Notes: generated from the letters alone by a model not told the origin. DNA of 64,000 nucleotides from a bacterium (GCA_003242735.1 QGVH01000001.1:221481-285480), one strand, 5' to 3'; positions 9,040 to 16,980 are shown, numbered from the stretch's first letter. A program made the numbers and translations.

Positions 9040-9312
9040 GAGTCGCTGCTCCTTCCCGTTCGCCGCCGCGGATCGCTTCGCGGAGAACGTGGACCAGCCA
9101 AGCTCCGTGCCAATCGGGGCGCCATGCGCAAGCGACCTCTCCACTTGAGGTTGCGCTCCTCCGGACGCGGACGCGTCGTCGCCGGCGCGTCCGCGTTCCG
9201 GGAATGCGATTCCCGCAACCGGACAGCGGGCGAACGGGGGCGAGAAGAGAGGCAGGAAGATGGGGCGACGCCGCGCGGGGCCGCGCCGGCGCCGAGGCGG
9301 TCGGGCCGGCGC

Positions 9313-10140
9313 TCAGCTCCGACCCGCCGCCGCCAGAACCGCGCGCACGCGATCCGGCTCCACGGGTTCGCCCGCGCGACCGCCCCGCTGGAACGCGCTG
9401 CCGATGATGGCCCCGTCCGCGACGGCGAGAACGGCCGCGATGTTGTCGGCGTCGACGCCGCTGCCGGCCCAGACGGTGGCCTCGGGGACGGCGGCCTTCA
9501 CGGCGCGGATGCGCTCGACATCCGTCGGCTTGCCGGTGGCGGCGCCGGAAACGATGAGGACGTCGGCGAGCCCGCGGCTCCAGGCGTCCTCCGCGGCGCG
9601 GGCCGCCTCGAGCCCGGCTGGGGGCACGGCGTGCTTGACCAGCACGTCGGCCGCGATCGCGACGGTCGGCGCGATGCGCGCACGGAGCCGCAACGTCTCG
9701 TGGGCGCGACCCGTGATCCAACCCTGGTCGGTGAGCATGGCGCCCGTGTGGACGTTGACCCGGATGAAGCGCGCGCCCGACGCCGCGGCGACGGCGAGCG
9801 CGGCAGCCGCATCGTTGCGCAGCACGTTGACGCCGACGGGCACGCCGACGGCGCGCACCACCTCCGCGGTGATCACGGCCATCGCGGCGATGGTCTCGGC
9901 CGGGACCGCGTCCGGGTAGAACGGCGCATCGCCGAAGTTCTCGACGATGATGCCATCCACGCCGCCCGCCTCGAGCGCCCGGGCGTCCGCCAGCGCGCGC
10001 TCACGGACCTGGTCCAGCGACCCCGCCCATCGCGGTGCGCCGGGCAACGGCAGCAGGTGGACCATGCCGACGATGACCGGGCGGCGGTCCCCCCAGATGC
10101 GTCGAACCCCGCGATGCGGGCTGAGCGTGTCAGCGGACAC
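9313..10140 (-). CDS. BtpA family TIM-barrel protein
   Basis: About 275 residues, a member of the BtpA/SgcQ family, whose founding member affects photosystem I assembly in cyanobacteria and whose biochemical role elsewhere is undefined. The family signature GMVHLLPLPG lies near the start, followed by VDGIIVENFGDAPF, VGVNVLRNDA, ARFIRVNVHTGAMLTDQG and ADGAIIGSAF, the last being a phosphate-binding-like end of the barrel. The start is uncertain. I use the GTG at 10140, since homologues begin shortly before the IWGDRRPVIVGM-like segment; an in-frame ATG at 10188 would add 16 basic residues. It stands alone on the minus strand, separated from the haem operon by a hairpin. No phototrophy genes are visible in the window, so a link to photosystems is not supported here. 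Confidence 0.85.
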   Translation of the reverse strand: MSADTLSPHRGVRRIWGDRRPVIVGMVHLLPLPGAPRWAGSLDQVRERALADARALEAGGVDGIIVENFGDAPFYPDAVPAETIAAMAVITAEVVRAVGVPVGVNVLRNDAAAALAVAAASGARFIRVNVHTGAMLTDQGWITGRAHETLRLRARIAPTVAIAADVLVKHAVPPAGLEAARAAEDAWSRGLADVLIVSGAATGKPTDVERIRAVKAAVPEATVWAGSGVDADNIAAVLAVADGAIIGSAFQRGGRAGEPVEPDRVRAVLAAAGRS

Positions 10141-10255
10141 CGGAAGCGCCGGAACGGAGCGACGCCCGCGAGGCGCCCCTCGCCTCACGGGTCAGCGCTC
10201 GACCTCGTCGGAACACCATCCTGCAACCCGGTCGCAGGACGCGTCCAGCCCCCGT

Positions 10256-10291
10256 GCGGGGCGGGGCCGCGGCCGCGCCGTCCTGCCCCGC
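10256..10291 (-). terminator. hairpin at the end of the hemE-hemH-HAD operon
   Basis: GCGGGGC at 10256-10262 pairs with GCCCCGC at 10285-10291, with a GC-rich inner segment that can also fold (GCGGCCGC). It lies immediately after the stop codon of the HAD phosphatase gene on the minus strand. Confidence 0.4.
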
Positions 10292-10293
10292 GC

Positions 10294-10953
10294 TCAGCCG
10301 AGCGCGAGCGCGGTGAGCTCCGGGATGGTCTCGACACGGTAATCCGGAGCGGCGGCAAGGAGCGTGTCCCGCTCCCGCGCACCCCACAACGCTGCCGCCG
10401 TCCGAACGCCTGCGGCCCGGCCGGCGGCGATGTCGTGCGGCGAGTCGCCGGTGAACAGGATGCGGTCGCTCCGGGCGATGCCCAGCGCGGTAGCGGCGGC
10501 ACGCACCGGCGCGGCATCCGGCTTGCCCGGCACGGCGTCGTCCGCCGTGATGACGACGGAGAAGAACCGGTCGAGCCCGCACACGCGCAGGGTACGCGCC
10601 GCCATCTCGCGGCGCTTGCCGGTGACCACGGCGAGCCGGAGCCCCGCCCTGGCCACCGCCTCGAGCATGTCCGTGACGCCGGGGTAGGCGCGGACCATCT
10701 CGTCGTGCACGCTCCGCTGGTACTCGACGTAGGTCTCGACCATCGCCTCCAGCTCCTCATCGCTACGGGCGAACGCCCGGAGCTGCTCGCGGAGCGGCGT
10801 GCCGAGGCTCGCCAGCCACACGGAGTCCGGCGGCACCGTGCCCCGATGCACCTGCATGGTGTGCCGGAAGGACCGCAGGATCAGCTCGATGCTGTCCGCG
10901 AGCGTGCCGTCGAGATCGAACAGCAGGGCGTCCCAGCGGCTGGAACGCGCCAT
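10294..10953 (-). CDS. HAD-superfamily phosphatase (phosphoglycolate phosphatase-like)
   Basis: A 219-residue HAD hydrolase of subfamily I with an alpha-helical cap. Motif I is LLFDLDGTLADS with the nucleophile Asp and the acid Asp two residues on. Motif II is the VVTGK segment, motif III contains KPDAAPVRAA, and motif IV is FTGDSPHDI. These features match Gph/PpaX-like phosphatases, but substrate specificity cannot be assigned. The ATG at 10953 begins inside the hemH stop (TGATG, 1-base overlap), so the gene is translated as the third member of a hemE-hemH operon. The link to haem synthesis is positional only. Confidence 0.9.
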   Translation of the reverse strand: MARSSRWDALLFDLDGTLADSIELILRSFRHTMQVHRGTVPPDSVWLASLGTPLREQLRAFARSDEELEAMVETYVEYQRSVHDEMVRAYPGVTDMLEAVARAGLRLAVVTGKRREMAARTLRVCGLDRFFSVVITADDAVPGKPDAAPVRAAATALGIARSDRILFTGDSPHDIAAGRAAGVRTAAALWGARERDTLLAAAPDYRVETIPELTALALG

Positions 10954-12008
10954 CACAGGGCCCGAACGTCGGCGCCGCCGAGGCACCACGTGCCCGGCGT
11001 GCGGCGGCACGCGCACGAGGTGAGGGCGAGCCCGTCCGTGCGGCCGCCCGCGAGCGCCGCCTGCACCAGATCCGCGAGCAACGTGATGAAGCGCGCGTCG
11101 TCGTGCGGGACCGGCACGCGGTGGAAGCCGAGGCCGCGCGCCTCCGCCGCCTCCCGCAGCTCGATGTCCAGCTCCGCGAGAGTCTCGGACTGCTCGTGCA
11201 TGAAGCTCACGGGGACGACGACGACGTGCTCGGCATCGATCCCCTCGATCACCGCCTCGATGTCCGGCTGCGTCCACGGGATCGGCCGGTTCGTGTGGTT
11301 CTGGTAGCCGATGTCGTAGGCAGGCGCGCCGGCCGCTTCCGCAATGGCGCGGCACGACTCCTCGGCGTACTGCACGTAACGGCTGCCTTGCTCGATGTAG
11401 CGCATCGGCGTGCCGTGCACCGAGAACACCAGCCGCGTGCGGCCGTCCGTGAGGTCGAGCCCGTTCTCCGCGACGGTGCGCCGGATGCCCTCCGCGCGCA
11501 GCGCGACGTACGCCGGGTGCCGGTGCCAGCCCGTGATCTCGATGATGTCCACATCCCAGCCCAGCGCGCCGACCTGCGCGCGCAGCTCGGCCAGCGCCGC
11601 TATGGTCGTGGATGGGCCGCAGAGCGGATAGACAGGCAGCCCGACCAGCCGTTCGACGCCATCCTCACGGGCGCGCTCGACCGCCGAACGGATGGTGGGG
11701 TCGGTGAACTGCATGCCGACGTACGTGCGCGCGGCGATGCCCCGGCGGCCGAGCTCGGCCGCCAGCGCTTCCGCCTGCGCCGCGGCTTGGCGGTTCAGCG
11801 GCGAGCCGCCGATCTCGAGGTACTCCTCGATCAACCCGGGCGCGCGCTCGAGCGCGAGCGCCCGGCTGCGCGCCCGCGCCCGCTCTTCCGTCATTCTGCC
11901 CTCGAGGGATGCGTTGGTCATGAAGATCCGCTCGAGGAAGGGAACCACCACCTCCTCCGTCGGCTCTTCCGGCTCGCCGAAGTTGAGGAGGATCACACCG
12001 ATGGCCAT
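10953..12008 (-). CDS. hemH: ferrochelatase
   Basis: A 351-residue enzyme that inserts Fe2+ into protoporphyrin (or coproporphyrin) as a final step of haem synthesis. The metal-binding His lies in FSVHGTPMRYIEQGSRY and the second active-site segment is SFMHEQSETLAELDIE, both invariant in the family. EEYLEIGGSPLN and VYPLCGPST are further family blocks. A notable feature is an internal Cys at about 130 and a C-terminal CxC plus Cys near residues 332, 334 and 342, which resembles the [2Fe-2S]-binding extension of some bacterial ferrochelatases. The gene lies 27 bases after hemE and overlaps the next gene by 1 base. Confidence 0.96.
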   Translation of the reverse strand: MAIGVILLNFGEPEEPTEEVVVPFLERIFMTNASLEGRMTEERARARSRALALERAPGLIEEYLEIGGSPLNRQAAAQAEALAAELGRRGIAARTYVGMQFTDPTIRSAVERAREDGVERLVGLPVYPLCGPSTTIAALAELRAQVGALGWDVDIIEITGWHRHPAYVALRAEGIRRTVAENGLDLTDGRTRLVFSVHGTPMRYIEQGSRYVQYAEESCRAIAEAAGAPAYDIGYQNHTNRPIPWTQPDIEAVIEGIDAEHVVVVPVSFMHEQSETLAELDIELREAAEARGLGFHRVPVPHDDARFITLLADLVQAALAGGRTDGLALTSCACRRTPGTWCLGGADVRAL

Positions 12009-12035
12009 GTCGCCGTTCCTGCCTCCGTGTCGATT

Positions 12036-13049
12036 TCAGAACGAGTGCACGGTCTCGACGACCGCGCGCAGGACCGCCGGATCCGTCTCCGGCAGCACGC
12101 CGTGCCCGAGATTGAAAATGTGGCCCGGCCTGCGGTTCACGCGCTCCAGGATCTCCCGCGTGCGCGCGACCGCGTAGTCGCGCCCCGCGAGCAGCGCTGC
12201 AGGGTCCAGGTTGCCCTGGATCGCACGGTCCTCGCCGATCAACTCCCACGCACGGTCGATCGGGATGCGCCAGTCCACGCTCACCGCATCGCCGCCCGCC
12301 GCAGCGACCAGCGGCAGCAGCGCGGGGTTGCCCGTGTAGAAGTGAATGCTCGGCACCCCCGCAGCACGGAGGCGCTCGAACATGCGCGCCACGTACGGCA
12401 GCACGTGCCGCTCGTAGTCCTCGGGCGCGAGCGCACCCGCCCACGAGTCGAAGACCTGGACCGCCGCGGCGCCCGCCTCGTGCTGCGCGATGGCGAACTC
12501 CGCGAGGTGCTCGGCCCAGAAGCTCGCCAGCCGCTGCCACGCCTCGGGCTCGCGCCACATGAACGCCTTGAGCTTCGCCAGATCGTGCACACGGCCGCCG
12601 GCGACCAGATACGAGCACAGCGTCAGCGGCGCGCCCACGAAGCCGATCACGGGCACATCGAGCCGCTGGACGAGGAGACGGATCTGGGCGAGCGCCCAGT
12701 CCAGCGCGACGCGCGGGTCGAACGGCTTCAGCCGCTCCACATCCCGCGCGGCTTCGATCGGCTGGAGAACGACCGGCCCTTCCCCCGGCCGCAGCTCCAC
12801 CTCGAACCCCGCCGCGAAGAACGGCGTGACCAGGTCGTTGTAGAGCACCACCGCGTCCACCGGGAAGTACTCCAGCGGCAGCGTGGTGATCGCCGCCGCG
12901 GCCTCCGGGTCGCGCAACAGCTCGAACATGCCGCGCTCCGCCCGGCTCGCCCGGTACTTCGGCAGCGACCGGCCCGCCTGCCGCATGAACCACACCGGCG
13001 TGCGGTCCACGGGCTCCCGGCGCAACGCCCTCAACAGGCGATCGTTCAT
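12036..13049 (-). CDS. hemE: uroporphyrinogen decarboxylase
   Basis: A 337-residue enzyme that removes four acetate carboxyls from uroporphyrinogen III to give coproporphyrinogen III. The N-terminal signature TPVWFMRQAGRSLPKYR is present, as are VVLYNDLVTPFFAAG, GFVGAPLTLCSYLV, the VQVFDSWAGAL segment and the C-terminal FNLGHGVLPETDP. Length is typical (340-355). The ATG at 13049 gives MNDRLLRALRREPVDRTPVW, the standard family start, so the 49-residue upstream extension is rejected. It is the first gene of the hemE-hemH-HAD operon. hemY lies 2.6 kb away on the other strand. Confidence 0.96.
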   Translation of the reverse strand: MNDRLLRALRREPVDRTPVWFMRQAGRSLPKYRASRAERGMFELLRDPEAAAAITTLPLEYFPVDAVVLYNDLVTPFFAAGFEVELRPGEGPVVLQPIEAARDVERLKPFDPRVALDWALAQIRLLVQRLDVPVIGFVGAPLTLCSYLVAGGRVHDLAKLKAFMWREPEAWQRLASFWAEHLAEFAIAQHEAGAAAVQVFDSWAGALAPEDYERHVLPYVARMFERLRAAGVPSIHFYTGNPALLPLVAAAGGDAVSVDWRIPIDRAWELIGEDRAIQGNLDPAALLAGRDYAVARTREILERVNRRPGHIFNLGHGVLPETDPAVLRAVVETVHSF

Positions 13050-13717
13050 TCCACGACTCGGCCCCTCCGGGGTCCACACCGCGCCGGGGGAGAGCGCAGC
13101 GCGCAGTGGCACCGCGCGTCGAGGCGTGCGGGCTCCGCGCGATCGCGCCACCCCGCCGGCGCGGCGCACGTTAGCGATCCGCCGCCGCGGGGGCAACGCT
13201 CGACGACGTCACGCCGCTGCGCGCACGGCTCCGGGGCGGGTACGCCGATGCAGCACCCGACCCGGGGCGTCGCACCGCCGCGCGCGGGGCTCCGAGGGGC
13301 GCCCAGCGGTCGCGCGCGGCTCGTCGGCCCTGGAAACGAGAGGCCCGCCGCGCCGTCCTACGGGCGCGACGGGCCCCGAAAAAGGAGAACGGCCGCCGGC
13401 TTCGGCGACCGTCCGTCCTTTGCGCGGCGCTCTCCCCGGAGTTCCCGTCGCCGCGCAACCGAATTGTGCCCCGGAACGAGTGCACGCGGCGTTCCAATCT
13501 TGGACAAACGGATAACTCATTGTCGTGCAACGAATTGTGATTTTCGGGGGGCGCGCGACCGGCCGCCGGACTGCGCAAAGATTGCACGGTATTGTAAGGA
13601 TTTCGTGAACCACGCGGCCTCCCCGGCCGCGACACCGGCGACGACAGGTGCGGCGACCGCCGTGTGACGCCGCGGCGAGGCGCGGGTCGCGGGCCACCGG
13701 CGCGCCGGTCTCGGGGC
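13050..13717. other. 668-base gap with AT-richer patch and an orphan terminator
   Basis: No convincing protein is encoded here. The stretch 13450-13620 is visibly more AT-rich than its surroundings. It contains two copies of a 13-14 base direct repeat, GCAACCGAATTGTG at 13455-13468 and GCAACGAATTGTG at 13527-13539, about 71 bases apart. A strong intrinsic terminator on the minus strand lies at 13381-13421. The combination suggests a short minus-strand transcript or a long leader, but I see no recognisable RNA family. Confidence 0.5.
13381..13421 (-). terminator. intrinsic terminator with T-run, minus strand
   Basis: On the minus strand AAAGGA...ACGGTCGCCG-AAGC-CGGCGGCCGT...TCCTTT folds into a long two-part stem with one G-U pair and a short loop, followed at once by TTC, giving five T in a row. 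No coding sequence ends just upstream: the nearest minus-strand gene stops at 13718, about 300 bases away. Confidence 0.6.
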
Positions 13718-13915
13718 TCAGCGGAACAGCCTCGAGACCAGCCAGATGAAGAGGACGACCAGGAGGACGAGGACCACGCCGGCCCAGAGGCCGACCCGGA
13801 AGATCCCCTTGGCGAGCTCGCAGCCGCCGAGACCGAGGGCGAGCAGCAGACCGATCGCGGCACCCCACCGACCCGACGGTGCTGCGACGTTGAGACCGGA
13901 ACGCCGAAGGACCAT
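13718..13915 (-). CDS. small membrane protein of unknown function
   Basis: A 65-residue protein with two hydrophobic helices, AAIGLLLALGLGG (about 17-29) and VGLWAGVVLVLLVVLFIWLV (about 41-60), joined by a short CELAKGIFR loop. The first helix ends in GLGGC, which could be read as a lipobox. The ATG at 13915 has GGGAGGTG as ribosome-binding site. A longer in-frame reading to 14194 has no such support and is Arg-rich. Proteins of this size and layout are common downstream of stress genes, but I recognise no family. It follows mscL on the same strand, separated by two hairpins. Confidence 0.6.
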   Translation of the reverse strand: MVLRRSGLNVAAPSGRWGAAIGLLLALGLGGCELAKGIFRVGLWAGVVLVLLVVLFIWLVSRLFR

Positions 13916-14060
13916 CGCCACCTCCCGTTCCCACACGAGGACGGGTGGGGCAACATCCATACCGGGGCCGACGAAGCCTGCCTGGTCGGCGGGTGCGTTG
14001 CGCCGCGTGCCCTGGCCGTGGCGACCCGGGTTCCTCCGCCGGATCGACCGAGACAAAGGA

Positions 14061-14076
14061 GGGCGGTTTCCCGCCC
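14061..14076 (-). terminator. short hairpin with T-rich tail downstream of mscL
   Basis: On the minus strand GGGCGG-GAAA-CCGCCC forms a 6-bp stem with a GNRA tetraloop and is followed by TCCTTTGTCT. It is the second of two hairpins after mscL. Confidence 0.45.
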
Positions 14077-14093
14077 GCTGCACATCGCGCCGG

Positions 14094-14129
14094 CCCCCAG
14101 CGTGCCGATCGCTCGAGGCACGCTGGGGG
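14094..14129 (-). terminator. 13-bp perfect inverted repeat downstream of mscL
   Basis: CCCCCAGCGTGCC (14094-14106) and GGCACGCTGGGGG (14117-14129) pair perfectly around a 10-base loop. It lies about 90 bases after the mscL stop and probably forms a tandem terminator with the hairpin at 14061. Confidence 0.55.
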
Positions 14130-14219
14130 GATCCTTCTCCGGCGCGAGCGCGCTCGCGGACGCGCGGGTGCGTCGACCGTCGGCCCTGCTCCATGCGTCA
14201 GGGCCCGGTCGGCCGCGAG

Positions 14220-14660
14220 CTACGCCGGGATCAGCTCGGACGTGCAGTGGCCGCAGCGCGTGGCGTCGATCGGGATGGAGAACTTGCAGTGCGGGCAGGG
14301 TTTCTCCGTCGGATCGCCCGCCGGCGCCGGCTTGCGGAGCAGCCGGTTGTACTGCTTGACCAGCAGGAACACGGCGAAGGAGACGATCAGGAACGAGACG
14401 ATGTTGTTGATGAACATCCCGTAATTGATCGTCGGCGCCCCTGCCTCCTGCGCAGCAGCCAGCGACGCGTACTCCTCACCCGACAGGTTGATGTACAGGT
14501 TGGAGAAGTCCAGGCCACCGGTGAGGAGCCCCAACGGCGGCATCAGGACATCATTGACCAGCGAGTTCACCACAGAGGTGAACGCCGCGCCGACCACGAT
14601 GCCGACCGCCAGGTCCACGACGTTTCCCCGTGCGATGAAGCTGCGAAACTCGGCCCACAT
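14220..14660 (-). CDS. mscL: large-conductance mechanosensitive channel with C-terminal zinc ribbon
   Basis: A 146-residue pentameric inner-membrane channel that opens under high membrane tension to release solutes on hypo-osmotic shock. The N-terminal helix and TM1 follow the family pattern FRSFIARGNVVDLAVGIVVGAAF with the gate region, then VVNSLVNDVLMPPLGLL. TM2 is INNIVSFLIVSFAVFLLVKQ with the RLLRKP cytoplasmic exit. After TM2 the usual short helix is replaced by a treble Cys/His segment at about 120-142, with pairs CPHC and CGHC that form a probable zinc ribbon. The ATG at 14660 follows a GGAGG. It may be co-transcribed with the small membrane protein downstream if the hairpins are leaky. 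Confidence 0.95.
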   Translation of the reverse strand: MWAEFRSFIARGNVVDLAVGIVVGAAFTSVVNSLVNDVLMPPLGLLTGGLDFSNLYINLSGEEYASLAAAQEAGAPTINYGMFINNIVSFLIVSFAVFLLVKQYNRLLRKPAPAGDPTEKPCPHCKFSIPIDATRCGHCTSELIPA

Positions 14661-14769
14661 ACACGCCTCCTCCGGAGATCGGGGTGAACAACACGCGCAG
14701 CGGCACGCACACGGCGCCGCTGCGCGCGAGTGGATCCGAACGTCAGGGCCGCTCGACTGCCGTGGACCG

Positions 14770-15417
14770 TCAGGACGCCATGGGCAGCAGGTTCTCCAGG
14801 AGCTGCACCGCTGCGGGCGGCAGGTACTTCAGCGCCGTGGGCGTCAGCGGCATGTCCGGCACGTGCTTCCAGCGCCGACGGCTCGCGATCATCGAGACGT
14901 TCTCGGGCGTCGTGTCGAAGATCTCCGCAACCACGGTCGGCGAGATCCCGCGCTCCACGAGATGACGGATCCCCACCACCGACAGCGCATCCAGCCGCGC
15001 CTGAGGATGGCGCTCCCCGCGCCGCACGGCCGGCGGCCGCCGCGACGTGCGCTGCGGACGCCGGGGCAGCGGCTGGCCGTCCGGTCCCTTCACCGAACGC
15101 CCCAGACGCACCACGTACGATGGCGTGATGCCGAACTGCTCGGCGATCTCGCGGACCGGCCGCTCCCCCTCGAGGTACTCCTTGCGGATCTGTTCGATCT
15201 CCTCGGGGGAAAGGGGTTGCGACCTCTTCCTCTTACCCGGCTTCTTCGGGCTCGGCAAGGCGCCCGGGATGTGCGCGTAGGTGTGCCCGTACACGGCCGC
15301 CTGGACGGCCTTCTCTGTCACGCCGAATTTCTTGGCGAGCTCACGGCACGTTGCACGGCCCGCACGTACCTCTTCACGACAATACTGGACGTGAGGGGCA
15401 AGTGTGTGGTGATGCAT
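14770..15417 (-). CDS. protein with three helix-turn-helix units, unknown function
   Basis: A 215-residue basic protein built from three helix-turn-helix-like units. Unit 1 (about 18-51) has CRELAKKFGVTEKAVQAAVY and ends in YAHIPG. Unit 2 (about 72-111) has VREIAEQFGITPSYVVRLGR. Unit 3 (about 146-188) has VVAEIFDTTPENVSMIASRR and ends WKHVPD. The units are joined by basic linkers (KKPGKRKR, RRPQRTSRRP). The pattern ending in Y/W-x-H-I/V-P resembles the short DNA-binding modules attached to phage and homing endonucleases, but no nuclease domain is present. A well-formed sigma70-type promoter lies 44-71 bases upstream. It probably binds DNA as a multi-site regulator; this is inference from architecture only. 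Confidence 0.7.
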   Translation of the reverse strand: MHHHTLAPHVQYCREEVRAGRATCRELAKKFGVTEKAVQAAVYGHTYAHIPGALPSPKKPGKRKRSQPLSPEEIEQIRKEYLEGERPVREIAEQFGITPSYVVRLGRSVKGPDGQPLPRRPQRTSRRPPAVRRGERHPQARLDALSVVGIRHLVERGISPTVVAEIFDTTPENVSMIASRRRWKHVPDMPLTPTALKYLPPAAVQLLENLLPMAS

Positions 15418-15460
15418 CGCGCTTCACGGGTGGGAGGAAACTCAGGCAAAATCGTGGGAA

Positions 15461-15488
15461 AGAATATCCGGCCCCACGCCGCTGTCAA
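15461..15488 (-). promoter_or_regulatory. sigma70-type promoter of the triple-HTH gene
   Basis: Read on the minus strand: -35 TTGACA (15488-15483), a 16-base spacer, and -10 TATTCT (15466-15461). The transcript would start near 15454, giving a leader of about 37 bases before the ATG at 15417. Confidence 0.6.
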
Positions 15489-15578
15489 GAGACCCGTGCA
15501 CCGGGCCATACGCTGGAAAGCCGCTGACCCCACGTCACTTGCACGACATCGGGTTCGAACGGATGAGTTCTGCATCGG

Positions 15579-15595
15579 ATTCTTTCGAGAAGAAT
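15579..15595. promoter_or_regulatory. AT-rich inverted repeat upstream of hemY
   Basis: ATTCTT-TCGAG-AAGAAT is a perfect 6-bp inverted repeat in an AT-rich patch (followed by AATTTTT), 63 bases before the hemY start. It may be an operator or part of the promoter region. No regulator can be assigned. Confidence 0.3.
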
Positions 15596-15657
15596 AATTT
15601 TTCGGTCGTCCTCAGATCGGAGCGGGTTGACCGACGCGCGACCGAGGGGGCGGGGGA

Positions 15658-16911
15658 ATGATCGCCATCGTCGGCGCCGGGATCACGGGGCTCGCGTTGG
15701 CCCACTATCTCTCCACGCTGGGCGTGGAGTGCATCGTGCTGGAGGCGGCCGAGACCGCGGGCGGGGCGATCCGCACGGTGAACGAGGACGGCCGCGTGCT
15801 GGAGCTGGGGCCGCAGCGCATGCGGACGTCGCGCGAGCTCGACCGACTGATCGGAGAACTCGGGCTCGAGGGGCAGCGCATCGACGCGCCGGCGGGGCTG
15901 CCGCTGCTGATCTACCACGCCGGCGCGCTGCATCGGGTGCCGATGGGTTTGCGGGAGGCGTTGCGGAGCGACCTGTTCGGGTGGCGCGGCAAGCTCCGCC
16001 TCCTGGTGGAGCCGCTGACCGGCGGCGCTCGGGGTGACGAGACGGTCGCGCACTACCTGACGCGGAAGCTCGGGCGCGAGGCGTACGAGCGCGTGGCGGG
16101 CCCGCTGTTCGGCGGGCTGTACGCCTCGGACCCGGCGGACATGTTGGTGCGCCATTCGCTGGCGGGGCTGCTGCGCGAGTTGGGCGTGCGGCGGAGCCTG
16201 ACCCGCGCCCTGCGCCGGCGACGCGGCGCTGGATCCGCGGTGGTCTCGTTCCGGGCCGGGATGCAAACGCTGACTGATGCGCTGTACGCGCGGCACCGCG
16301 ACCGCATCTGGCTCTCGACGCGGGTGCACGGCGTCCGTCTTGCCGATGGCCGTGTGGAGCTCGAGACCGACCGAGGAACGATCGAGGCCAGCCATGTCGT
16401 CTTGACGACACCCGCGGATGTCACCGCTGCGCTCCTCCGCGACGCGGCGCCGGAGGCTGCCGGGCGACTGGCCCGGCTCCAGTACAACCCGCTCGCGATC
16501 GTTCACCTGCACTCGGACGCGCGGCTGGAGGGTTCAGGCTACCAGGTCTCGTTCGGCGAGCGCCTCGAGACGCGCGGCGTGACGTTCAACGCCAACCTGT
16601 TCGGGCGGGACGGCATCTACACCGCGTTCCTGGGCGGCGCGCGGCACCCGCGGCTGGTGGACCTGCCGGACTTCCGCATCGCCGCCATCGCCAGCGCGGA
16701 GTTCGAGCTGGTCACCGGCGCGGAGGCGCGGGTGCTGCGCGTGTCGCGGACGCGCATCCCCGCATGGGATCGGTCCTGGAAAGCGCTGGACGGGCTCGAG
16801 CTGCCGCCCCGCATCCATCTGGCCGCGAACTACGAGTCCCGTGCGGGCATCCCGGGCCGGGTCGTGCGGGCGCGGCAGCTCGCGGAAACGCTGGCGGCGC
16901 GCCTGTCGTGA
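15658..16911 (+). CDS. hemY: protoporphyrinogen/coproporphyrinogen oxidase (FAD)
   Basis: A 417-residue FAD enzyme that aromatises the porphyrinogen ring late in haem synthesis. The dinucleotide-binding motif GAGITGLALAHYLSTLG with VLEAAETAGGAIRT is at the N-terminus. LELGPQRMR, the FGGLYASDPADML segment and SFRAGMQTLTDALY follow the HemY pattern. The C-terminus has the second FAD-contacting segment (IHLAANYESRAGIPG). The length is 40-60 residues below most HemY proteins, the shortening being spread over the substrate domain, but no core motif is missing. The ATG at 15658 follows a G-rich site. It is convergent with the M2 peptidase gene, and a shared hairpin separates them. hemE and hemH lie 2.6 kb to the left on the other strand. 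Confidence 0.9.
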   Translation: MIAIVGAGITGLALAHYLSTLGVECIVLEAAETAGGAIRTVNEDGRVLELGPQRMRTSRELDRLIGELGLEGQRIDAPAGLPLLIYHAGALHRVPMGLREALRSDLFGWRGKLRLLVEPLTGGARGDETVAHYLTRKLGREAYERVAGPLFGGLYASDPADMLVRHSLAGLLRELGVRRSLTRALRRRRGAGSAVVSFRAGMQTLTDALYARHRDRIWLSTRVHGVRLADGRVELETDRGTIEASHVVLTTPADVTAALLRDAAPEAAGRLARLQYNPLAIVHLHSDARLEGSGYQVSFGERLETRGVTFNANLFGRDGIYTAFLGGARHPRLVDLPDFRIAAIASAEFELVTGAEARVLRVSRTRIPAWDRSWKALDGLELPPRIHLAANYESRAGIPGRVVRARQLAETLAARLS

Positions 16912-16956
16912 AACGGGCTTCAGAGGGAGAGGCGCTCGCGGGATGCGAAAGGCAAA

Positions 16957-16980
16957 GGCCCGCCGCGTGAGCGGCGGGCC
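16957..16980. terminator. bidirectional terminator between hemY and the M2 peptidase gene
   Basis: GGCCCGCCGC-GTGA-GCGGCGGGCC is a perfect 10-bp stem with a 4-base loop between convergent genes. On the minus strand it is followed by TTTGCCTTTCGC, so it can end the peptidase transcript. It lies 46 bases after hemY. Confidence 0.65.

Noticed and set aside
9313..10140. Evidence for a phototrophic lifestyle from the BtpA-like gene
   Set aside because: BtpA-fold proteins are widespread in non-phototrophs, and no bacteriochlorophyll or reaction-centre gene is present in the window.
13209..13517. Small protein starting MSYPFVQDWN on the minus strand in the 13 kb gap
   Set aside because: Only the first ~15 residues look plausible. 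The rest is Arg/Pro/Gly-rich, runs through the terminator stem, and has no ribosome-binding site.
7708..13667. Very long plus-strand open readings (over 800 and about 1,200 codons) across the efflux, BtpA and haem genes
   Set aside because: They are antisense to genes with clear family motifs and are rich in Arg, His, Pro, Asp and Gly. This is typical of the complement of high-GC coding DNA.
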